DNA of 64,000 nucleotides from Xenophilus sp. AP218F. Lineage in GTDB: Bacteria > Pseudomonadota > Gammaproteobacteria > Burkholderiales > Chromobacteriaceae. The DNA lies in contig NJIE01000006.1 of the NCBI GenBank assembly GCA_002213445.1, positions 186,459 to 250,458 on the forward strand, in the 5' to 3' direction. Both the position numbers and the translations under genes were made by a program. This document shows, in pieces, positions 17,160 through 26,136 of the stretch (positions are counted from its first letter, which is position 1; each line of letters begins with the position of its first letter). Below the pieces are notes generated by a model. It had not been told where the DNA came from. It worked only from the letters and a program-made list of their open reading frames with translations, and ran no database searches.

Positions 17160-18935
17160 TTGTCGCACAACAGCACCGCATCGCTGGAAGAATTCTTTGC
17201 CGGCCTGTCCCAGGCCAATCAGCAGTGGATGCAGCAATTCGTCAATTCGCTATCCATGACCTCCGCCCCCGACGCCAATGACAACCCGCTCGCCGGCGCC
17301 TGGTCGCAAATTCTGAACCAGACCAACCACCTGCTCAGCCTGCAGAGCAATCTTTACCAGCAGCAAATGAACCTGTGGTCGCAGTTTCTCGGCGCCAACG
17401 CTCCGATCACCGACAACGCCGCCGCGGCCGCCGCCAGCACCGACCGCCGCTTCGCCTCTCCCGAGTGGAACGAACACCCGTTCTACAGCTTCCTCAAGCA
17501 AAGCTATCTGCAAACCTCCAAGTGGATGACCGAGCTGGTGGATCAAACCCAGATCGACGAAACCGCCAAGGACAAGCTCGCCTTCGCCACCCGCCAGTAC
17601 CTGGACGCGATGGCGCCCAGCAACTTCATGCTGACCAACCCGGATGTGGTCAAGCGCGCCATCGAGACCAAGGGCGAAAGCCTGGTCGAGGGCATGAAGA
17701 ACATGATGGAGGACTTCAAGAAGGGCCACATCTCGATGTCGGACGAGAGCAAGTTCGAGATCGGCAAGAATCTGGTGGTGACGCCGGGCCAGGTGGTGTT
17801 CCGCAACGAGCTGATCGAGCTGATCCAGTACACCCCCACCACCGACAAGGTATACGAAAAGCCGCTGCTGATCGTGCCGCCGTGCATCAACAAGTATTAT
17901 CTGATGGACCTGCAGCCGGACAACTCGATGGTGCGCCACTTCGTGGCCCAAGGCTATCGCGTGTTCCTGATCAGCTGGCGCTCGGCCGTGGCCGAGATGA
18001 AGCACTTCACTTGGGAAACCTATATCGACAAGGGCGTGGTGGCCGCCGCCGAAGCGGTGCAGAAGATCACCAAGCAACCGACGATGAACGCGCTGGGCTT
18101 TTGCGTCGGCGGCGTCATCCTCACCACCGCGCAATGCGTGATGCAGGCCAAGGGGCTGAACTACTTCGACTCCGCCACCTTCATGACCTCGCTGATCGAC
18201 CATTCCGAACCGGGCGAGATTTCCTTCTTCATCGATGAAAACCTGGTCGCCAGCCGCGAAGCCAAGATGGCGCAAGGCGGCATCATCAGCGGCAAGGAAA
18301 TCGGCCGCACCTTCGCCAGCCTGCGCGCCAACGATCTGGTGTGGAACTACGTGGTCAACAACTACCTCCTGGGCAAGACGCCGGCGCCGTTCGACCTCCT
18401 GTACTGGAACAACGACGCGGTGGACCTGCCGCTGCCGATGCACACCTTCCTGCTGCGCCAGTTCTACATGAACAACTCGCTGGTGAAGCCGGGCGCCATC
18501 ACCCTGTTCGGCGTGCCCATCGACGTCTCCAAGATCAACATCCCGCTGTACGTTTTCGCCGCCCGCGAAGACCACATCGTCTTGTGGACCTCGGCCTACT
18601 CCGGCATGAAGTACCTCACCGGCGCGCCGAGCCGCCGCTTCGTGCTGGGCGCGTCCGGCCATATCGCCGGCTCGATCAATCCGGTCACCAAGGACAAGCG
18701 CAATTACTGGGTGAACGACCAGCTGCCCGCCAGCAGCGAAGCCTGGCTGGAAGGCGCGGAAAGCCGCCCCGGCAGCTGGTGGAAAGACTGGGACGCCTGG
18801 CTTGCCCCGCAATCGGGCAAGCAGGTGGCCGCGCCCAAGTCGCTGGGCAGCAAGGAGCTGCCGCCGCTGATGGCCGCCCCCGGCTCCTACGTGCTGGCCA
18901 AGGCCATGCCAAGCGTAGCGGCCACCTTGCAATAA
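17160..18935 (+). CDS. phaC: Class I polyhydroxyalkanoate synthase
   Basis: PhaC polymerises (R)-3-hydroxyacyl-CoA into PHA storage granules. The 591-residue product has the modified lipase box GFCVGGV with the catalytic cysteine at residue 315, the aspartate at 471 (AREDHIVLW) and the histidine at 501 ([10 protein letters not shown]), as in Cupriavidus-type class I synthases. The start codon is TTG, supported by AGGAGG 5 nt upstream (17149-17154); no ATG or GTG fits. The 265-nt upstream region holds a palindrome TGTCATGACA (16959-16968) but no clear promoter. phaA follows; no phaB is present here. Confidence 0.96.
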   Translation: MSHNSTASLEEFFAGLSQANQQWMQQFVNSLSMTSAPDANDNPLAGAWSQILNQTNHLLSLQSNLYQQQMNLWSQFLGANAPITDNAAAAAASTDRRFASPEWNEHPFYSFLKQSYLQTSKWMTELVDQTQIDETAKDKLAFATRQYLDAMAPSNFMLTNPDVVKRAIETKGESLVEGMKNMMEDFKKGHISMSDESKFEIGKNLVVTPGQVVFRNELIELIQYTPTTDKVYEKPLLIVPPCINKYYLMDLQPDNSMVRHFVAQGYRVFLISWRSAVAEMKHFTWETYIDKGVVAAAEAVQKITKQPTMNALGFCVGGVILTTAQCVMQAKGLNYFDSATFMTSLIDHSEPGEISFFIDENLVASREAKMAQGGIISGKEIGRTFASLRANDLVWNYVVNNYLLGKTPAPFDLLYWNNDAVDLPLPMHTFLLRQFYMNNSLVKPGAITLFGVPIDVSKINIPLYVFAAREDHIVLWTSAYSGMKYLTGAPSRRFVLGASGHIAGSINPVTKDKRNYWVNDQLPASSEAWLEGAESRPGSWWKDWDAWLAPQSGKQVAAPKSLGSKELPPLMAAPGSYVLAKAMPSVAATLQ

Positions 18936-19029
18936 ACGGTTGATCGCACAACGACGAATTCTCCCGCCGTCCGCGGCGGGCCCCTTGCACCGTGCCCTCA
19001 AGAGCACGGCCTGACATACGGAGAAAGAT

Positions 19030-20208
19030 ATGGAAGTTGTAATCGTTGCAGCAGTTCGTACCGCCGTAGGCAGCTTTGGCGGTTCCCTGGCCAAGATTCC
19101 GGCGCCGGAACTGGGCGCGACCGTCATCAAGGGCTTGTTGGAAAAAACCGGCGTCAAGCCGGAAGACGTCAGCGAAGTAATCCTGGGCCAGGTGCTCACC
19201 GCCGGCAGCGGCCAGAACCCGGCGCGCCAGGCGCTGATCAGGGCCGGCCTGCCGGTCGCCACCCCGGCGTCCACCCTCAACGTGGTCTGCGGCTCCGGCC
19301 TGCGCGCCGTGCATCTGGGCGCTCAGGCCATTCTGGCCGGCGACGCCGAAATCGTGATCGCCGGCGGCCAAGAAAGCATGTCGCTGTCCCCGCACATCCT
19401 GCCGGGTTCGCGCGACGGCTTCCGCATGGGCAACGCCCAGCTGGTCGACACCATGGTCAACGATGGCCTGACCGACGCCTACAACGCCTATCATATGGGC
19501 ATCACCGCGGAAAACGTGGCCGCCAAATACGGCATCAGCCGCGAAGAGCAGGATGCGCTGGCGCTGTCTTCCCAGCAGCGCGCTTCCGCCGCGCAAAAGG
19601 CCGGCAAATTCAAGGATGAAATCGTGCCGGTGCTGGTGCCGCAACGCAAGGGCGACCCGGTGGCCTTCGACCAGGACGAATTCATCAAGCACGACGCCTC
19701 CGGCGAAGGCCTCGCCAAGCTGCGCGCGGCCTTCAAGAAGGACGGCACAGTCACGGCCGGCAACGCCTCCGGCATCAACGACGGCGCGGCGGCGGTGCTC
19801 TTGATGTCGGCCAAGAAAGCCGACCAGCTCGGCCTCAAGCCGCTGGCCCGCATCAAGTCCTACGCGCTGACCGGCTGCGAACCGGAAATCATGGGCATCG
19901 GCCCGGTGGCCGCCACCCGCAAGGCGCTGGCCAAGGCCGGCTGGAAGGTTGAAGATCTGGATCTGGTGGAAGCCAATGAAGCCTTCGCCGCCCAGGCGCT
20001 GGGCGTGGCGAAAGAGCTGGGCTGGGGCGCGGACAAGGTCAACGTCAACGGCGGCGCGATCGCCCTGGGCCACCCCATCGGCGCATCCGGTTGCCGCGTG
20101 CTGGTGACCTTGCTGCATGAAATGCAGCGCCGCGACGCCAAGAAGGGCCTCGCTACCTTGTGCATCGGCGGCGGCATGGGCGTCGCGCTGGCGGTGGAGC
20201 GCGATTAA
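19030..20208 (+). CDS. phaA: Acetyl-CoA C-acetyltransferase (beta-ketothiolase)
   Basis: Condenses two acetyl-CoA to acetoacetyl-CoA, the first step of PHB synthesis. The 392-residue thiolase has the acyl-accepting cysteine at 87 ([11 protein letters not shown]), the catalytic histidine at 348 ([10 protein letters not shown]) and the second cysteine at 378 ([16 protein letters not shown]). GGAGA lies 5 nt before the ATG. It is 94 nt downstream of phaC and followed by a strong terminator, so phaC-phaA form the operon. The reductase PhaB needed to link them must lie elsewhere. Confidence 0.93.
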   Translation: MEVVIVAAVRTAVGSFGGSLAKIPAPELGATVIKGLLEKTGVKPEDVSEVILGQVLTAGSGQNPARQALIRAGLPVATPASTLNVVCGSGLRAVHLGAQAILAGDAEIVIAGGQESMSLSPHILPGSRDGFRMGNAQLVDTMVNDGLTDAYNAYHMGITAENVAAKYGISREEQDALALSSQQRASAAQKAGKFKDEIVPVLVPQRKGDPVAFDQDEFIKHDASGEGLAKLRAAFKKDGTVTAGNASGINDGAAAVLLMSAKKADQLGLKPLARIKSYALTGCEPEIMGIGPVAATRKALAKAGWKVEDLDLVEANEAFAAQALGVAKELGWGADKVNVNGGAIALGHPIGASGCRVLVTLLHEMQRRDAKKGLATLCIGGGMGVALAVERD

Positions 20209-20259
20209 ACCCAGACCTGGCCGCCCCTGCGGAGCGGCCAGCCTTGCTCTTGAAAAACC

Positions 20260-20290
20260 AATGCCGCCGGGCGAGCCTGGCGGCATTTTT
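20260..20290 (+). terminator. Rho-independent terminator of the phaCA operon
   Basis: AATGCCGCC (20260-20268) and GGCGGCATT (20279-20287) form a perfect 9-bp stem with a 10-nt loop, followed by a T tract ending at 20290. It is 52 nt after the phaA stop. On the minus strand it may also stop transcripts from the 42-residue gene at 20334-20462. Confidence 0.85.
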
Positions 20291-20333
20291 GCTGGAATCG
20301 GCCAGCCTCAACGAGGCGAGCGCCAAGAAAAAA

Positions 20334-20462
20334 CTAGTGGGGAATCACGATGGGAGCGACTTCGTGCGCCTGCTTCTTCTGGTGCTTGGCGGCGCGCTTT
20401 TCCTTGAAAGTCATCTGCGGCTGTTTCTTGGATTCCTTGGTGCTGTGTTTCGACTTGCTCAT
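20334..20462 (-). CDS. Small highly basic protein (42 aa)
   Basis: A 42-codon gene reading MSKSKHSTKESKKQPQ ... MTFKEKRAAKHQKKQAHEVAPIVIPH. AAGGAG lies 6 nt before the ATG, and TAG is followed directly by a T run. About a third of the residues are Lys, Arg or His, mostly in two lysine-rich blocks, and there is no hydrophobic segment, so it is probably cytosolic and may bind nucleic acid or the ribosome. Similar short lysine-rich hypothetical proteins occur in other betaproteobacteria (recalled, not searched). It is convergent with phaA. It is short enough to be missed by gene callers. Confidence 0.72.
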   Translation of the reverse strand: MSKSKHSTKESKKQPQMTFKEKRAAKHQKKQAHEVAPIVIPH

Positions 20463-20616
20463 GATGCACTCCTTGACTGGCTTGCACGGCAAAGGCCGAT
20501 GCAGACACCAGTATAGGCCTGTCCGGCATTCGCTTTCGATAAATTGAGCGCGGTTGCATGCCCCACGTCAAACCCGGCATCCAGCCAGCCGCGCCTGACC
20601 TCATCCCGACCTTCTC

Positions 20617-21201
20617 ATGACCGACGCGCATTCACAACAGCGGCAAACGCTTGCCGCGCTTGCCCTCGCCTCCCCCTGGCTGCTGCCCGCCCTGTGCGCG
20701 GCCCGTTCGCTGCGGCTGTCTTCCTGGTGCATAGGGGCCGGCGCGGTGCGCAATCTGGTGTGGGACCACCTGCACGGCTACGCCCAGCCATCCTGGCTGC
20801 CCGATGTCGATCTGGCCTACTTTAACCCCGCGGCGGCCGACGACGGCCAGGAGCGGCGGCTTCAAACGCGCCTGCGCCAAATCATGCCGACGCTGAACTG
20901 GGAGGCGACCAATCAGGCTACCGTGCACCTCTGGCTCGAAGCCCGCTTCGGCCAGGCGGTGGCGCCGCTGGCCTCGCTGGAGCAGGCCGTCGCCTGTTGG
21001 CCGGAATACGCCACTGCGGTGGGTTTGTGGCTGGACGAGGACGATGGGGTCCAGATCATCGCGCCGCACGGCCTGGACGATCTGTTCGCCATGCGCGTGC
21101 GCCGCAACCCGGCGCGGGCCAGCCTGGAGAGCTACCGGCAACGCGTGGCGGAGAAACGCTACCGGGAGCGCTGGCCGCAGGTCAGCATCGAAGACGCCTG
21201 A
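20617..21201 (+). CDS. Nucleotidyltransferase-family protein (DUF925-like)
   Basis: A 194-residue protein matching the YiaA/DUF925-type nucleotidyltransferase family. LSSWCIGAGAVRNLVWDHLHG is followed by the acidic metal motif LPDVDLAYFNP, NWEATNQATVHLWLEARFG, ATAVGLWLDEDDGVQIIAPHGLDDLF and a C-terminal YRQRVAEKRYRERWPQV. The DxD-like pair (DVD) would bind the metal-nucleotide. The nucleotide and acceptor are unknown. It stands alone, convergent with arfB. Confidence 0.8.
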   Translation: MTDAHSQQRQTLAALALASPWLLPALCAARSLRLSSWCIGAGAVRNLVWDHLHGYAQPSWLPDVDLAYFNPAAADDGQERRLQTRLRQIMPTLNWEATNQATVHLWLEARFGQAVAPLASLEQAVACWPEYATAVGLWLDEDDGVQIIAPHGLDDLFAMRVRRNPARASLESYRQRVAEKRYRERWPQVSIEDA

Positions 21202-21206
21202 TCCGG

Positions 21207-21614
21207 CTACTCATCCACCCTGCCGCGCAGGGACTTGACTGCGCCGCGCTTGGCTTTGCCCGCCAGCCGGCGCTGCTTGGAGCCGTAAGTGGGCTTGGTG
21301 GCGCGGCGCGCCTTGGGGGTATGGCTCGCTCCATCCACCAGCGCCTGCAGGCGCAGCAGCGCGTCGGCGCGATTCTGCTCCTGGGTGCGGAACTGCTGCG
21401 CCTTGATCACCAGCACGCCTTCCTTGCTGATGCGCTGATCGTTCAGCGCCAGCAGGCGCTGGCGCAGCCAGTCGGGCAAGGAGGAGGCGGCAATGTCGAA
21501 GCGCAGGTGGACGGCGGAAGATACCTTGTTGACGTTTTGCCCGCCCGCGCCCTGGGCGCGGATGGCGCAAATTTCCACCTCGTCCTCCCGGACGCGAAAT
21601 ACGGGTGCGGTCAT
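21207..21614 (-). CDS. arfB: Alternative ribosome-rescue peptidyl-tRNA hydrolase ArfB
   Basis: ArfB (YaeJ) enters stalled ribosomes without mRNA in the A site and releases the peptide. The 135-residue product has the catalytic GGQ in RAQGAGGQNVNKVSSAVHLRF and the basic C-terminal tail that senses the empty mRNA channel (TPKARRATKPTYGSKQRRLAGKAK). The start at 21614 gives a normal family length; upstream in-frame codons add unrelated residues. Monocistronic, convergent with the nucleotidyltransferase gene. Confidence 0.95.
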   Translation of the reverse strand: MTAPVFRVREDEVEICAIRAQGAGGQNVNKVSSAVHLRFDIAASSLPDWLRQRLLALNDQRISKEGVLVIKAQQFRTQEQNRADALLRLQALVDGASHTPKARRATKPTYGSKQRRLAGKAKRGAVKSLRGRVDE

Positions 21615-21664
21615 GCGAAAACCAGAGCCAAAACGCCATTGTAAGCCAGCCCGGCTGCCGGCAG

Positions 21665-21695
21665 AAAACAAAACCACCGGCGCAAGGCCGGTGGT
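21665..21695 (-). terminator. Rho-independent terminator after the thioredoxin-fold gene
   Basis: On the minus strand ACCACCGGC and GCCGGTGGT (plus 21673-21681 and 21687-21695) make a perfect 9-bp stem with a 5-nt loop, followed by TTTTGTTTTC. It lies 26 nt after the stop at 21721. Confidence 0.85.
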
Positions 21696-21720
21696 CGGGA
21701 CGTGCGCCGCGATCGCCGCG

Positions 21721-23262
21721 TCAGGATTTGAGCGAGCGCACCAGTCCGTCGCACACCGGCTTTTGCGGGTCCGCGCTCGGCAGCTTGCCGCACACGCCGT
21801 CCAGCTGGGTGGCCAGGCGCGCCACCGCCGCGGCGTTGGCCTGCTCCTTGTTCCAGCTTTTGAGCTTGGCGACCACCCGTTCCAGCGAGCGGCGGCTGCG
21901 CTCGTAAAACGCGCCGCTGTCGGCCCCGGCGTCCTTGAACACCGCGCTGGCGGCCTGCTCTATGCGCTGGGCGTCTTGCGCCGCCAGGTCCACCGCGTTG
22001 CCGACGTAGCTCGCGCCCCACTGCAAGCGGGTGGCCGGACCCTGCGAGGCCTGGTAGGCCTGCTGATACCAATCCAGCGCCGCGGCCTTGTCGCCGCGCT
22101 GCTTGGCGTTGGAGGCGAGGATCAGCATGTGGTAGTACGGCGCGTGGGAACGATCCAGCTCCGCCTTGAGCAAGGCGTCGGACTCGTCCAGCAGCCCCAG
22201 CTCGGAGAGGATGTCGGCGGCGCTGGTGATCACCGCCTGGCGCTCGTAGGGATTGACGGTGGCTTGATCGGCGGCCTGCACCTCGCGCCGCGCATCAGCC
22301 ACCAGCACCGGCGACAAAGCCCCCTTGGGGTGCTGCAGCCTGGCCAGTTCGATCCGGGCCGACAACGCCCCCAGCCGATCGGCGCGCGACAGGCCGGCGT
22401 CGTTTTGCAGGCGCAGCAAGGCGGCGTCCCAACGCTGCGCCAGATGCGCGCGCTGCGGGTCGCCGTCAGTCAAGAGCTTGACCACGCCGGCTGGCGAGTT
22501 GAGCAGCACATCGGCGTTGGCGCGCGCCTCGGCCGGTTTGTCCAGTACCGTCAGCACCAGGCTGCGCGCGGCGTCCTTGTCCACCGCCGGCGGCGTTTTC
22601 TCGCCGGCGGCGGCGACCAGCGCCTTCAACCGCAAGCGGTGGACGACGGCCGGCTGATCCTTCGGAGCCCGGTCGGCGAGGCCTTGCAAGGTGGCCGGCA
22701 AATCGCCTTCCGCCACGATCTGCCCTTGATCGACGTCCCAGGCGTAATCGGCCAGCAGCTGCCAGTCCGCCGCCGCCAGCTTATCCCCGGCCAACGCTTC
22801 GGCCAGCAAGGCCTTTACCGGCCGCGCCGCGGTCAGCCCCAGTCGCAGGGTGCCAAGATAACGCTCGGGGTCCACTTCGCCCGGCAGGCGGGTGATTTCG
22901 GTGCCGTCCGGCTTGAACAGGATCATGGTCGGATAGCCGCGCACCTTGAAGCGGCTGCCCAGTTGCTGGGCGTTGTCGCTGTCGCCGTCCAGATACACCG
23001 GAATGAACTGGCGCGCGGCGACGATGAAGTCCTGACGATTGAAGATGGTGGCTTTCACCTGATTGCACGGCGGGCACCACACCGCGCCCCAGTACAGGAA
23101 CACCGGCTTGTTCTCGGCGCGGGCCCGGGCGAAGGCGGCGTCCACGTCGCCCTGTTGCCAGCTGATGCCGGGCGGCAGCGCGTGGGCGGCGAGGTCTTGG
23201 GCGTAAGCTAGCGGACCGGGTCCGGCCGCCAGCAAGGCAAGCAGCAACAGCGTGCGTTTCAT
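21721..23262 (-). CDS. Exported thioredoxin-fold protein with helical repeat tail
   Basis: A 513-residue exported protein. It has a signal peptide MKRTLLLLALLAAGPGPLAYA and then a thioredoxin domain (about 35-145) with the redox motif YWGAVWCPPCNQVKATIF and the cis-proline loop RGYPTMILFKPDGTEI. The remaining ~350 residues are helical and TPR-like (ALDWYQQAYQASQGPATRLQW) and contain two more cysteines near the C-terminus (GVCGKLP, PVCDGLV). The CPPC motif and export suggest a periplasmic thiol reductant or chaperone. Start ATG at 23262 is chosen because it begins the signal peptide. Divergent from ghrA. Function beyond the fold is unknown. Confidence 0.82.
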   Translation of the reverse strand: MKRTLLLLALLAAGPGPLAYAQDLAAHALPPGISWQQGDVDAAFARARAENKPVFLYWGAVWCPPCNQVKATIFNRQDFIVAARQFIPVYLDGDSDNAQQLGSRFKVRGYPTMILFKPDGTEITRLPGEVDPERYLGTLRLGLTAARPVKALLAEALAGDKLAAADWQLLADYAWDVDQGQIVAEGDLPATLQGLADRAPKDQPAVVHRLRLKALVAAAGEKTPPAVDKDAARSLVLTVLDKPAEARANADVLLNSPAGVVKLLTDGDPQRAHLAQRWDAALLRLQNDAGLSRADRLGALSARIELARLQHPKGALSPVLVADARREVQAADQATVNPYERQAVITSAADILSELGLLDESDALLKAELDRSHAPYYHMLILASNAKQRGDKAAALDWYQQAYQASQGPATRLQWGASYVGNAVDLAAQDAQRIEQAASAVFKDAGADSGAFYERSRRSLERVVAKLKSWNKEQANAAAVARLATQLDGVCGKLPSADPQKPVCDGLVRSLKS

Positions 23263-23352
23263 GATGGGTTCCTGTCTGGTGTCTAGATTCACGATGCTAG
23301 CGCAACAATACCAAAAGCATAAATAGCGAAAAGAGATTTGCATGTGACACAA

Positions 23353-23374
23353 TTCTGACAATGTTCTGACATTG
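23353..23374. promoter_or_regulatory. Helically phased direct repeats in a divergent promoter region
   Basis: TTCTGACA occurs at 23353-23360 and 23364-23371, one helical turn (11 bp) apart. The second copy lies inside an inverted repeat CAATGT-TCTG-ACATTG (23359-23374). The region is the AT-richer part of the 166-nt spacer between the thioredoxin-fold gene and ghrA. This is the layout of a regulator binding two adjacent sites on one DNA face. The regulator is unknown. Confidence 0.4.
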
Positions 23375-23428
23375 CTCCCGCGACACTCTGCTAATAGTGA
23401 CGCTCTTCAGTTTTCGCACGGAGCACAC

Positions 23429-24370
23429 ATGCCGATTTGCCGCTATCCGCTCGCCCTGCTCACTTCCGATCCCGAACTCTTCGCCGCGCTTGGCGCGGAA
23501 TTCAAACGCCAGGCTCCCGGCCTGCGGATCGCCGGCCCTGACGATCCGGCCGCCTGCGAAGCGCGCGTCGCGGCCTGCTGGTTTCCGCCCCAAGGCAGCC
23601 TTGGGCGACTGCCTCGGCTGGCATTGCTGCATTCGACCGGCGCCGGCATAGACCATTTCAGCAGCGACAGCAGCGCCCCCAAGCTGCCCGCCTGCCGGGT
23701 AATCGATCCGGAACACCGCCGCGGCATGATCGAGTACGTGCGCTGGACCGCGCTGCACTATCAGCGCGACTTCGACCGCGCCCTGGCGCAGCAGACGCGC
23801 CGTATCTGGCGACGCCATCCGCAGCGCGCCGCGGCGGAATTCCGCGTCGGCGTCATGGGACTTGGCTCCCTGGGGGCCGCCGTGGCGCTTGATCTGGCCA
23901 ACGCCGGCTATCCGGTGCGCGGCTGGTCGCGCTCGGACAAACGTCTGCCCGGCATCGAGTGCCACGCCGGGGACGACGCCTTCCCCGGATTTCTGGCCGG
24001 CCTTGACTTGCTCGTCAACCTGCTGCCCTTGACCGATGCGACTCGCGGCATTCTCAACCAGCGCGCGTTCGCGCGATTGGCGCGCGGGGCGGCCATCGTC
24101 AACTGCGGACGCGGGCCGCACCTGGTGACGGAGGATCTGGCGCTGGCCTTGCACGCCGGACAGTTGCGCGGCGCGGCGCTGGATGTTTTCGAGGCGGAAC
24201 CGCTGCCTTCCACCCACCCGCTATGGTCCTGCCCTGGCGTGTTGCTGACGCCCCACATGGCCTCGGCCGCGTCGTATCCCGTCATAGTGCGCCAGATCCT
24301 GGACAACGCCCGCAACCTTTACCTCGGCCTGCCGCTGCGCGGCGCCGTAGACTGGACGCGCGGCTATTGA
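23429..24370 (+). CDS. D-2-hydroxyacid dehydrogenase, glyoxylate/hydroxypyruvate reductase A-like
   Basis: A 313-residue NAD(P)H-dependent reductase of the GhrA type (E. coli GhrA has 312 residues), which reduces glyoxylate or hydroxypyruvate. The Rossmann motif is FRVGVMGLGSLGAAVALDLANAG. The catalytic arginine is in VNCGRGPHLV, the glutamate in DVFEAEPLP and the histidine in LLTPHMASAAS. The NADP-side loop is GWSRSDKRLPG. The ATG at 23429 is preceded by GGAG; an earlier in-frame start would add unrelated residues. Substrate specificity is inferred from length and motif spacing. Confidence 0.87.
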   Translation: MPICRYPLALLTSDPELFAALGAEFKRQAPGLRIAGPDDPAACEARVAACWFPPQGSLGRLPRLALLHSTGAGIDHFSSDSSAPKLPACRVIDPEHRRGMIEYVRWTALHYQRDFDRALAQQTRRIWRRHPQRAAAEFRVGVMGLGSLGAAVALDLANAGYPVRGWSRSDKRLPGIECHAGDDAFPGFLAGLDLLVNLLPLTDATRGILNQRAFARLARGAAIVNCGRGPHLVTEDLALALHAGQLRGAALDVFEAEPLPSTHPLWSCPGVLLTPHMASAASYPVIVRQILDNARNLYLGLPLRGAVDWTRGY

Positions 24371-24405
24371 GCGCGACGCGCCCGGGTCAGCGCCGCGCAA
24401 ATCGC

Positions 24406-25587
24406 TCAGATCAGCTCCACCGCCATCGCCGTCGCCTCGCCGCCGCCTATGCACAGGCTGGCCACGCCGCGCTTGCCGCCGCGCTGCCTGAGCGCGGAGA
24501 TCAGCGTAATCAGGATGCGCGCGCCGGACGCGCCGATGGGGTGGCCGAGCGCGCACGCGCCACCGTGAACGTTGACCTTGTCGTGCGGCAGCTTGAGGTC
24601 GCGCATGGCCGCCATCGTCACCACGGCGAAGGCTTCGTTGATTTCAAACAGATCGACGTCGCCCGCGGTCCAGCCGATATCGCCCAGCAGCTTCTGGATG
24701 GCGAACACCGGCGCGGTGGTGAACCAGCCCGGCTCTTGCGCGTGCGAGGCGTGGCCGACGACGCGCGCCAGCGGCGCGAGGCCGCGGCGGCGCGCTTCGT
24801 CCTCGCTCATCAGCACCAGCGCCGCCGCGCCGTCGGAAATGGAGCTGGCGTTGGCCGGCGTGACGGTGCCGTCCTTGCGGAAGGCCGGCTTCAGGGTCGG
24901 GATCTTGTCCGGATTGGCCTTCAGCGGCTGCTCGTCGGTGTCCACCACGGTATCGCCCTTGCGGCCCGCCACCGTCACCGCCGCGATCTCGTCGCGAAAA
25001 CGCCCCTGGCGGATGGCGTCCTGCGCGCGCTGCAGCGAGGCAATGGCGAATTCGTCCTGCATCTGGCGGCTGAACTGGTACTTGTCGGCGCACTGCTCGG
25101 CGAACACGCCCATCAGCTGGCCCTGATCGTAGGCGTCTTCCAGACCGTCCAGAAACATGTGGTCCTTGATCTCGCCGTGGCCCAGCCGCAAGCCGCCGCG
25201 CGCCTTGGGAATCAGATAAGGCGCGTTGCTCATGCTCTCCATGCCGCCGGCCACCATCACCTTGGCGCTGCCCGCGCGCAACAGGTCATGCGCCAGCATC
25301 GCCGCCTTCATGCCGGAGCCGCACATCTTGTTGACCGTGGTGCAGTTCGCCGACAAGGGCAGCCCCGCGCCCAGCGCGGCCTGCCGGGCCGGGGCCTGCC
25401 CCTGGCCGGCGGGCAATACGCAGCCCATGATGACTTCCTCTACCTCGCGCGCCGGCAATCCGGCGCGCGCCAGCGCGGCCCGGATCGCCGCCGCGCCCAG
25501 CTGGCCGGCCTTGAGTTCGGACAGGCTGCCCTGAAAACCGCCCATAGGGGTGCGGGCCATGCCCACTATCACGATGTTCTGCTGCAT
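24406..25587 (-). CDS. Acetyl-CoA C-acyltransferase (thiolase)
   Basis: A 393-residue thiolase, degradative-type candidate. The nucleophilic cysteine is at 89 ([12 protein letters not shown]), the histidine in [14 protein letters not shown] and the second cysteine in [17 protein letters not shown]. It is the second thiolase of the window and clearly distinct from phaA. It lies 27 nt downstream of the LiuR-type regulator on the same strand, opposite the valine operon, so it probably serves branched-chain acyl-CoA breakdown, for example the acetoacetyl-CoA or 2-methylacetoacetyl-CoA step. That role is context-based. Confidence 0.9.
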   Translation of the reverse strand: MQQNIVIVGMARTPMGGFQGSLSELKAGQLGAAAIRAALARAGLPAREVEEVIMGCVLPAGQGQAPARQAALGAGLPLSANCTTVNKMCGSGMKAAMLAHDLLRAGSAKVMVAGGMESMSNAPYLIPKARGGLRLGHGEIKDHMFLDGLEDAYDQGQLMGVFAEQCADKYQFSRQMQDEFAIASLQRAQDAIRQGRFRDEIAAVTVAGRKGDTVVDTDEQPLKANPDKIPTLKPAFRKDGTVTPANASSISDGAAALVLMSEDEARRRGLAPLARVVGHASHAQEPGWFTTAPVFAIQKLLGDIGWTAGDVDLFEINEAFAVVTMAAMRDLKLPHDKVNVHGGACALGHPIGASGARILITLISALRQRGGKRGVASLCIGGGEATAMAVELI

Positions 25588-25614
25588 CTGGTTTCCTTTC
25601 TGGATGTCTGCCGC

Positions 25615-26004
25615 TCAGGACGCGCCCTGGCGACGGGTCAACGTTTTCTGGCATTGGCCGCGCAGCTGGCTGATTTCATTGAGCACCAGCCGCAGGTCTT
25701 CCATCTGCGCCTGCAGCTCGCGCTCCTTGCGCTCCAGCATCTGCGCGAATTCCTGCAACTGCGGCCCGTCGTCCTGCGCCGCGTCGTACAGGTCGAACAA
25801 TTGGCGAATTTCCTGCAAGGACAAGCCTATGCGCTTGCCGCGCAGGATCAGCATCAAGCGCACCCGGTCGCGCCGGCTGTAGACGCGGCGCTGGCCTTCG
25901 CGCACAGGCTCAAGCAGACCCTGGTCTTCGTAAAAGCGGATCGCGCGGGTGGTGATGTCGAACTCGGCGGCCAGCCCGGCGATGCTGTAGGTGGTTTTCG
26001 TCAT
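25615..26004 (-). CDS. liuR: MerR-family regulator, LiuR-like
   Basis: A 129-residue MerR-type regulator. The winged HTH (about 5-70) is YSIAGLAAEFDITTRAIRFYEDQGLLEP with REGQRRVYSRRDRVRLMLI, and the dimerisation coiled coil is near 80-125 (QMLERKERELQAQMEDLRLVLNE). The RAIRFYEDQGLLxPxREGxxRxY pattern and the adjacent branched-chain acyl-CoA genes are those of LiuR, the regulator of leucine/isoleucine/valine catabolism in proteobacteria. It is divergent from the catabolic operon and upstream of the thiolase. A palindrome in the shared promoter is its likely operator. Confidence 0.87.
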   Translation of the reverse strand: MTKTTYSIAGLAAEFDITTRAIRFYEDQGLLEPVREGQRRVYSRRDRVRLMLILRGKRIGLSLQEIRQLFDLYDAAQDDGPQLQEFAQMLERKERELQAQMEDLRLVLNEISQLRGQCQKTLTRRQGAS

Positions 26005-26070
26005 GCCTCTTGCGCTCCTTCCTGGCCAGGCCAGCGGCGCAACAACGCGCCGCGCTGTCGCCATTGTCGA

Positions 26071-26092
26071 TTGACGTTAACGTAAACGTCAA
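26071..26092. promoter_or_regulatory. LiuR-type operator, 22-bp near-perfect palindrome
   Basis: Arms TTGACGTT (26071-26078) and AACGTCAA (26085-26092) flank a core A-ACGT-A; only two symmetric positions break the palindrome. It contains ACGTTAACGTAAA, which matches the known LiuR motif style. On the minus strand TTGACG (26092-26087) with GACAAT 18 nt on could be the liuR promoter, so the operator would overlap it. On the plus strand TTGACG (26071) and TTATCG (26094) are a weaker pair for the catabolic operon. Confidence 0.8.
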
Positions 26093-26136
26093 GTTATCGT
26101 GAGGATATTTGGAGCAAACAATCGAGGAGTGGCGCA

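Noticed and set aside
17250-19280. 676-codon minus-strand frame across phaC and phaA
   Set aside because: Antisense shadow of two enzymes with intact catalytic residues; its own sequence is low-complexity His/Gly/Val-rich.
24223-26085. 620-codon plus-strand frame across the thiolase and LiuR-type genes
   Set aside because: Antisense to recognisable proteins; no motif.
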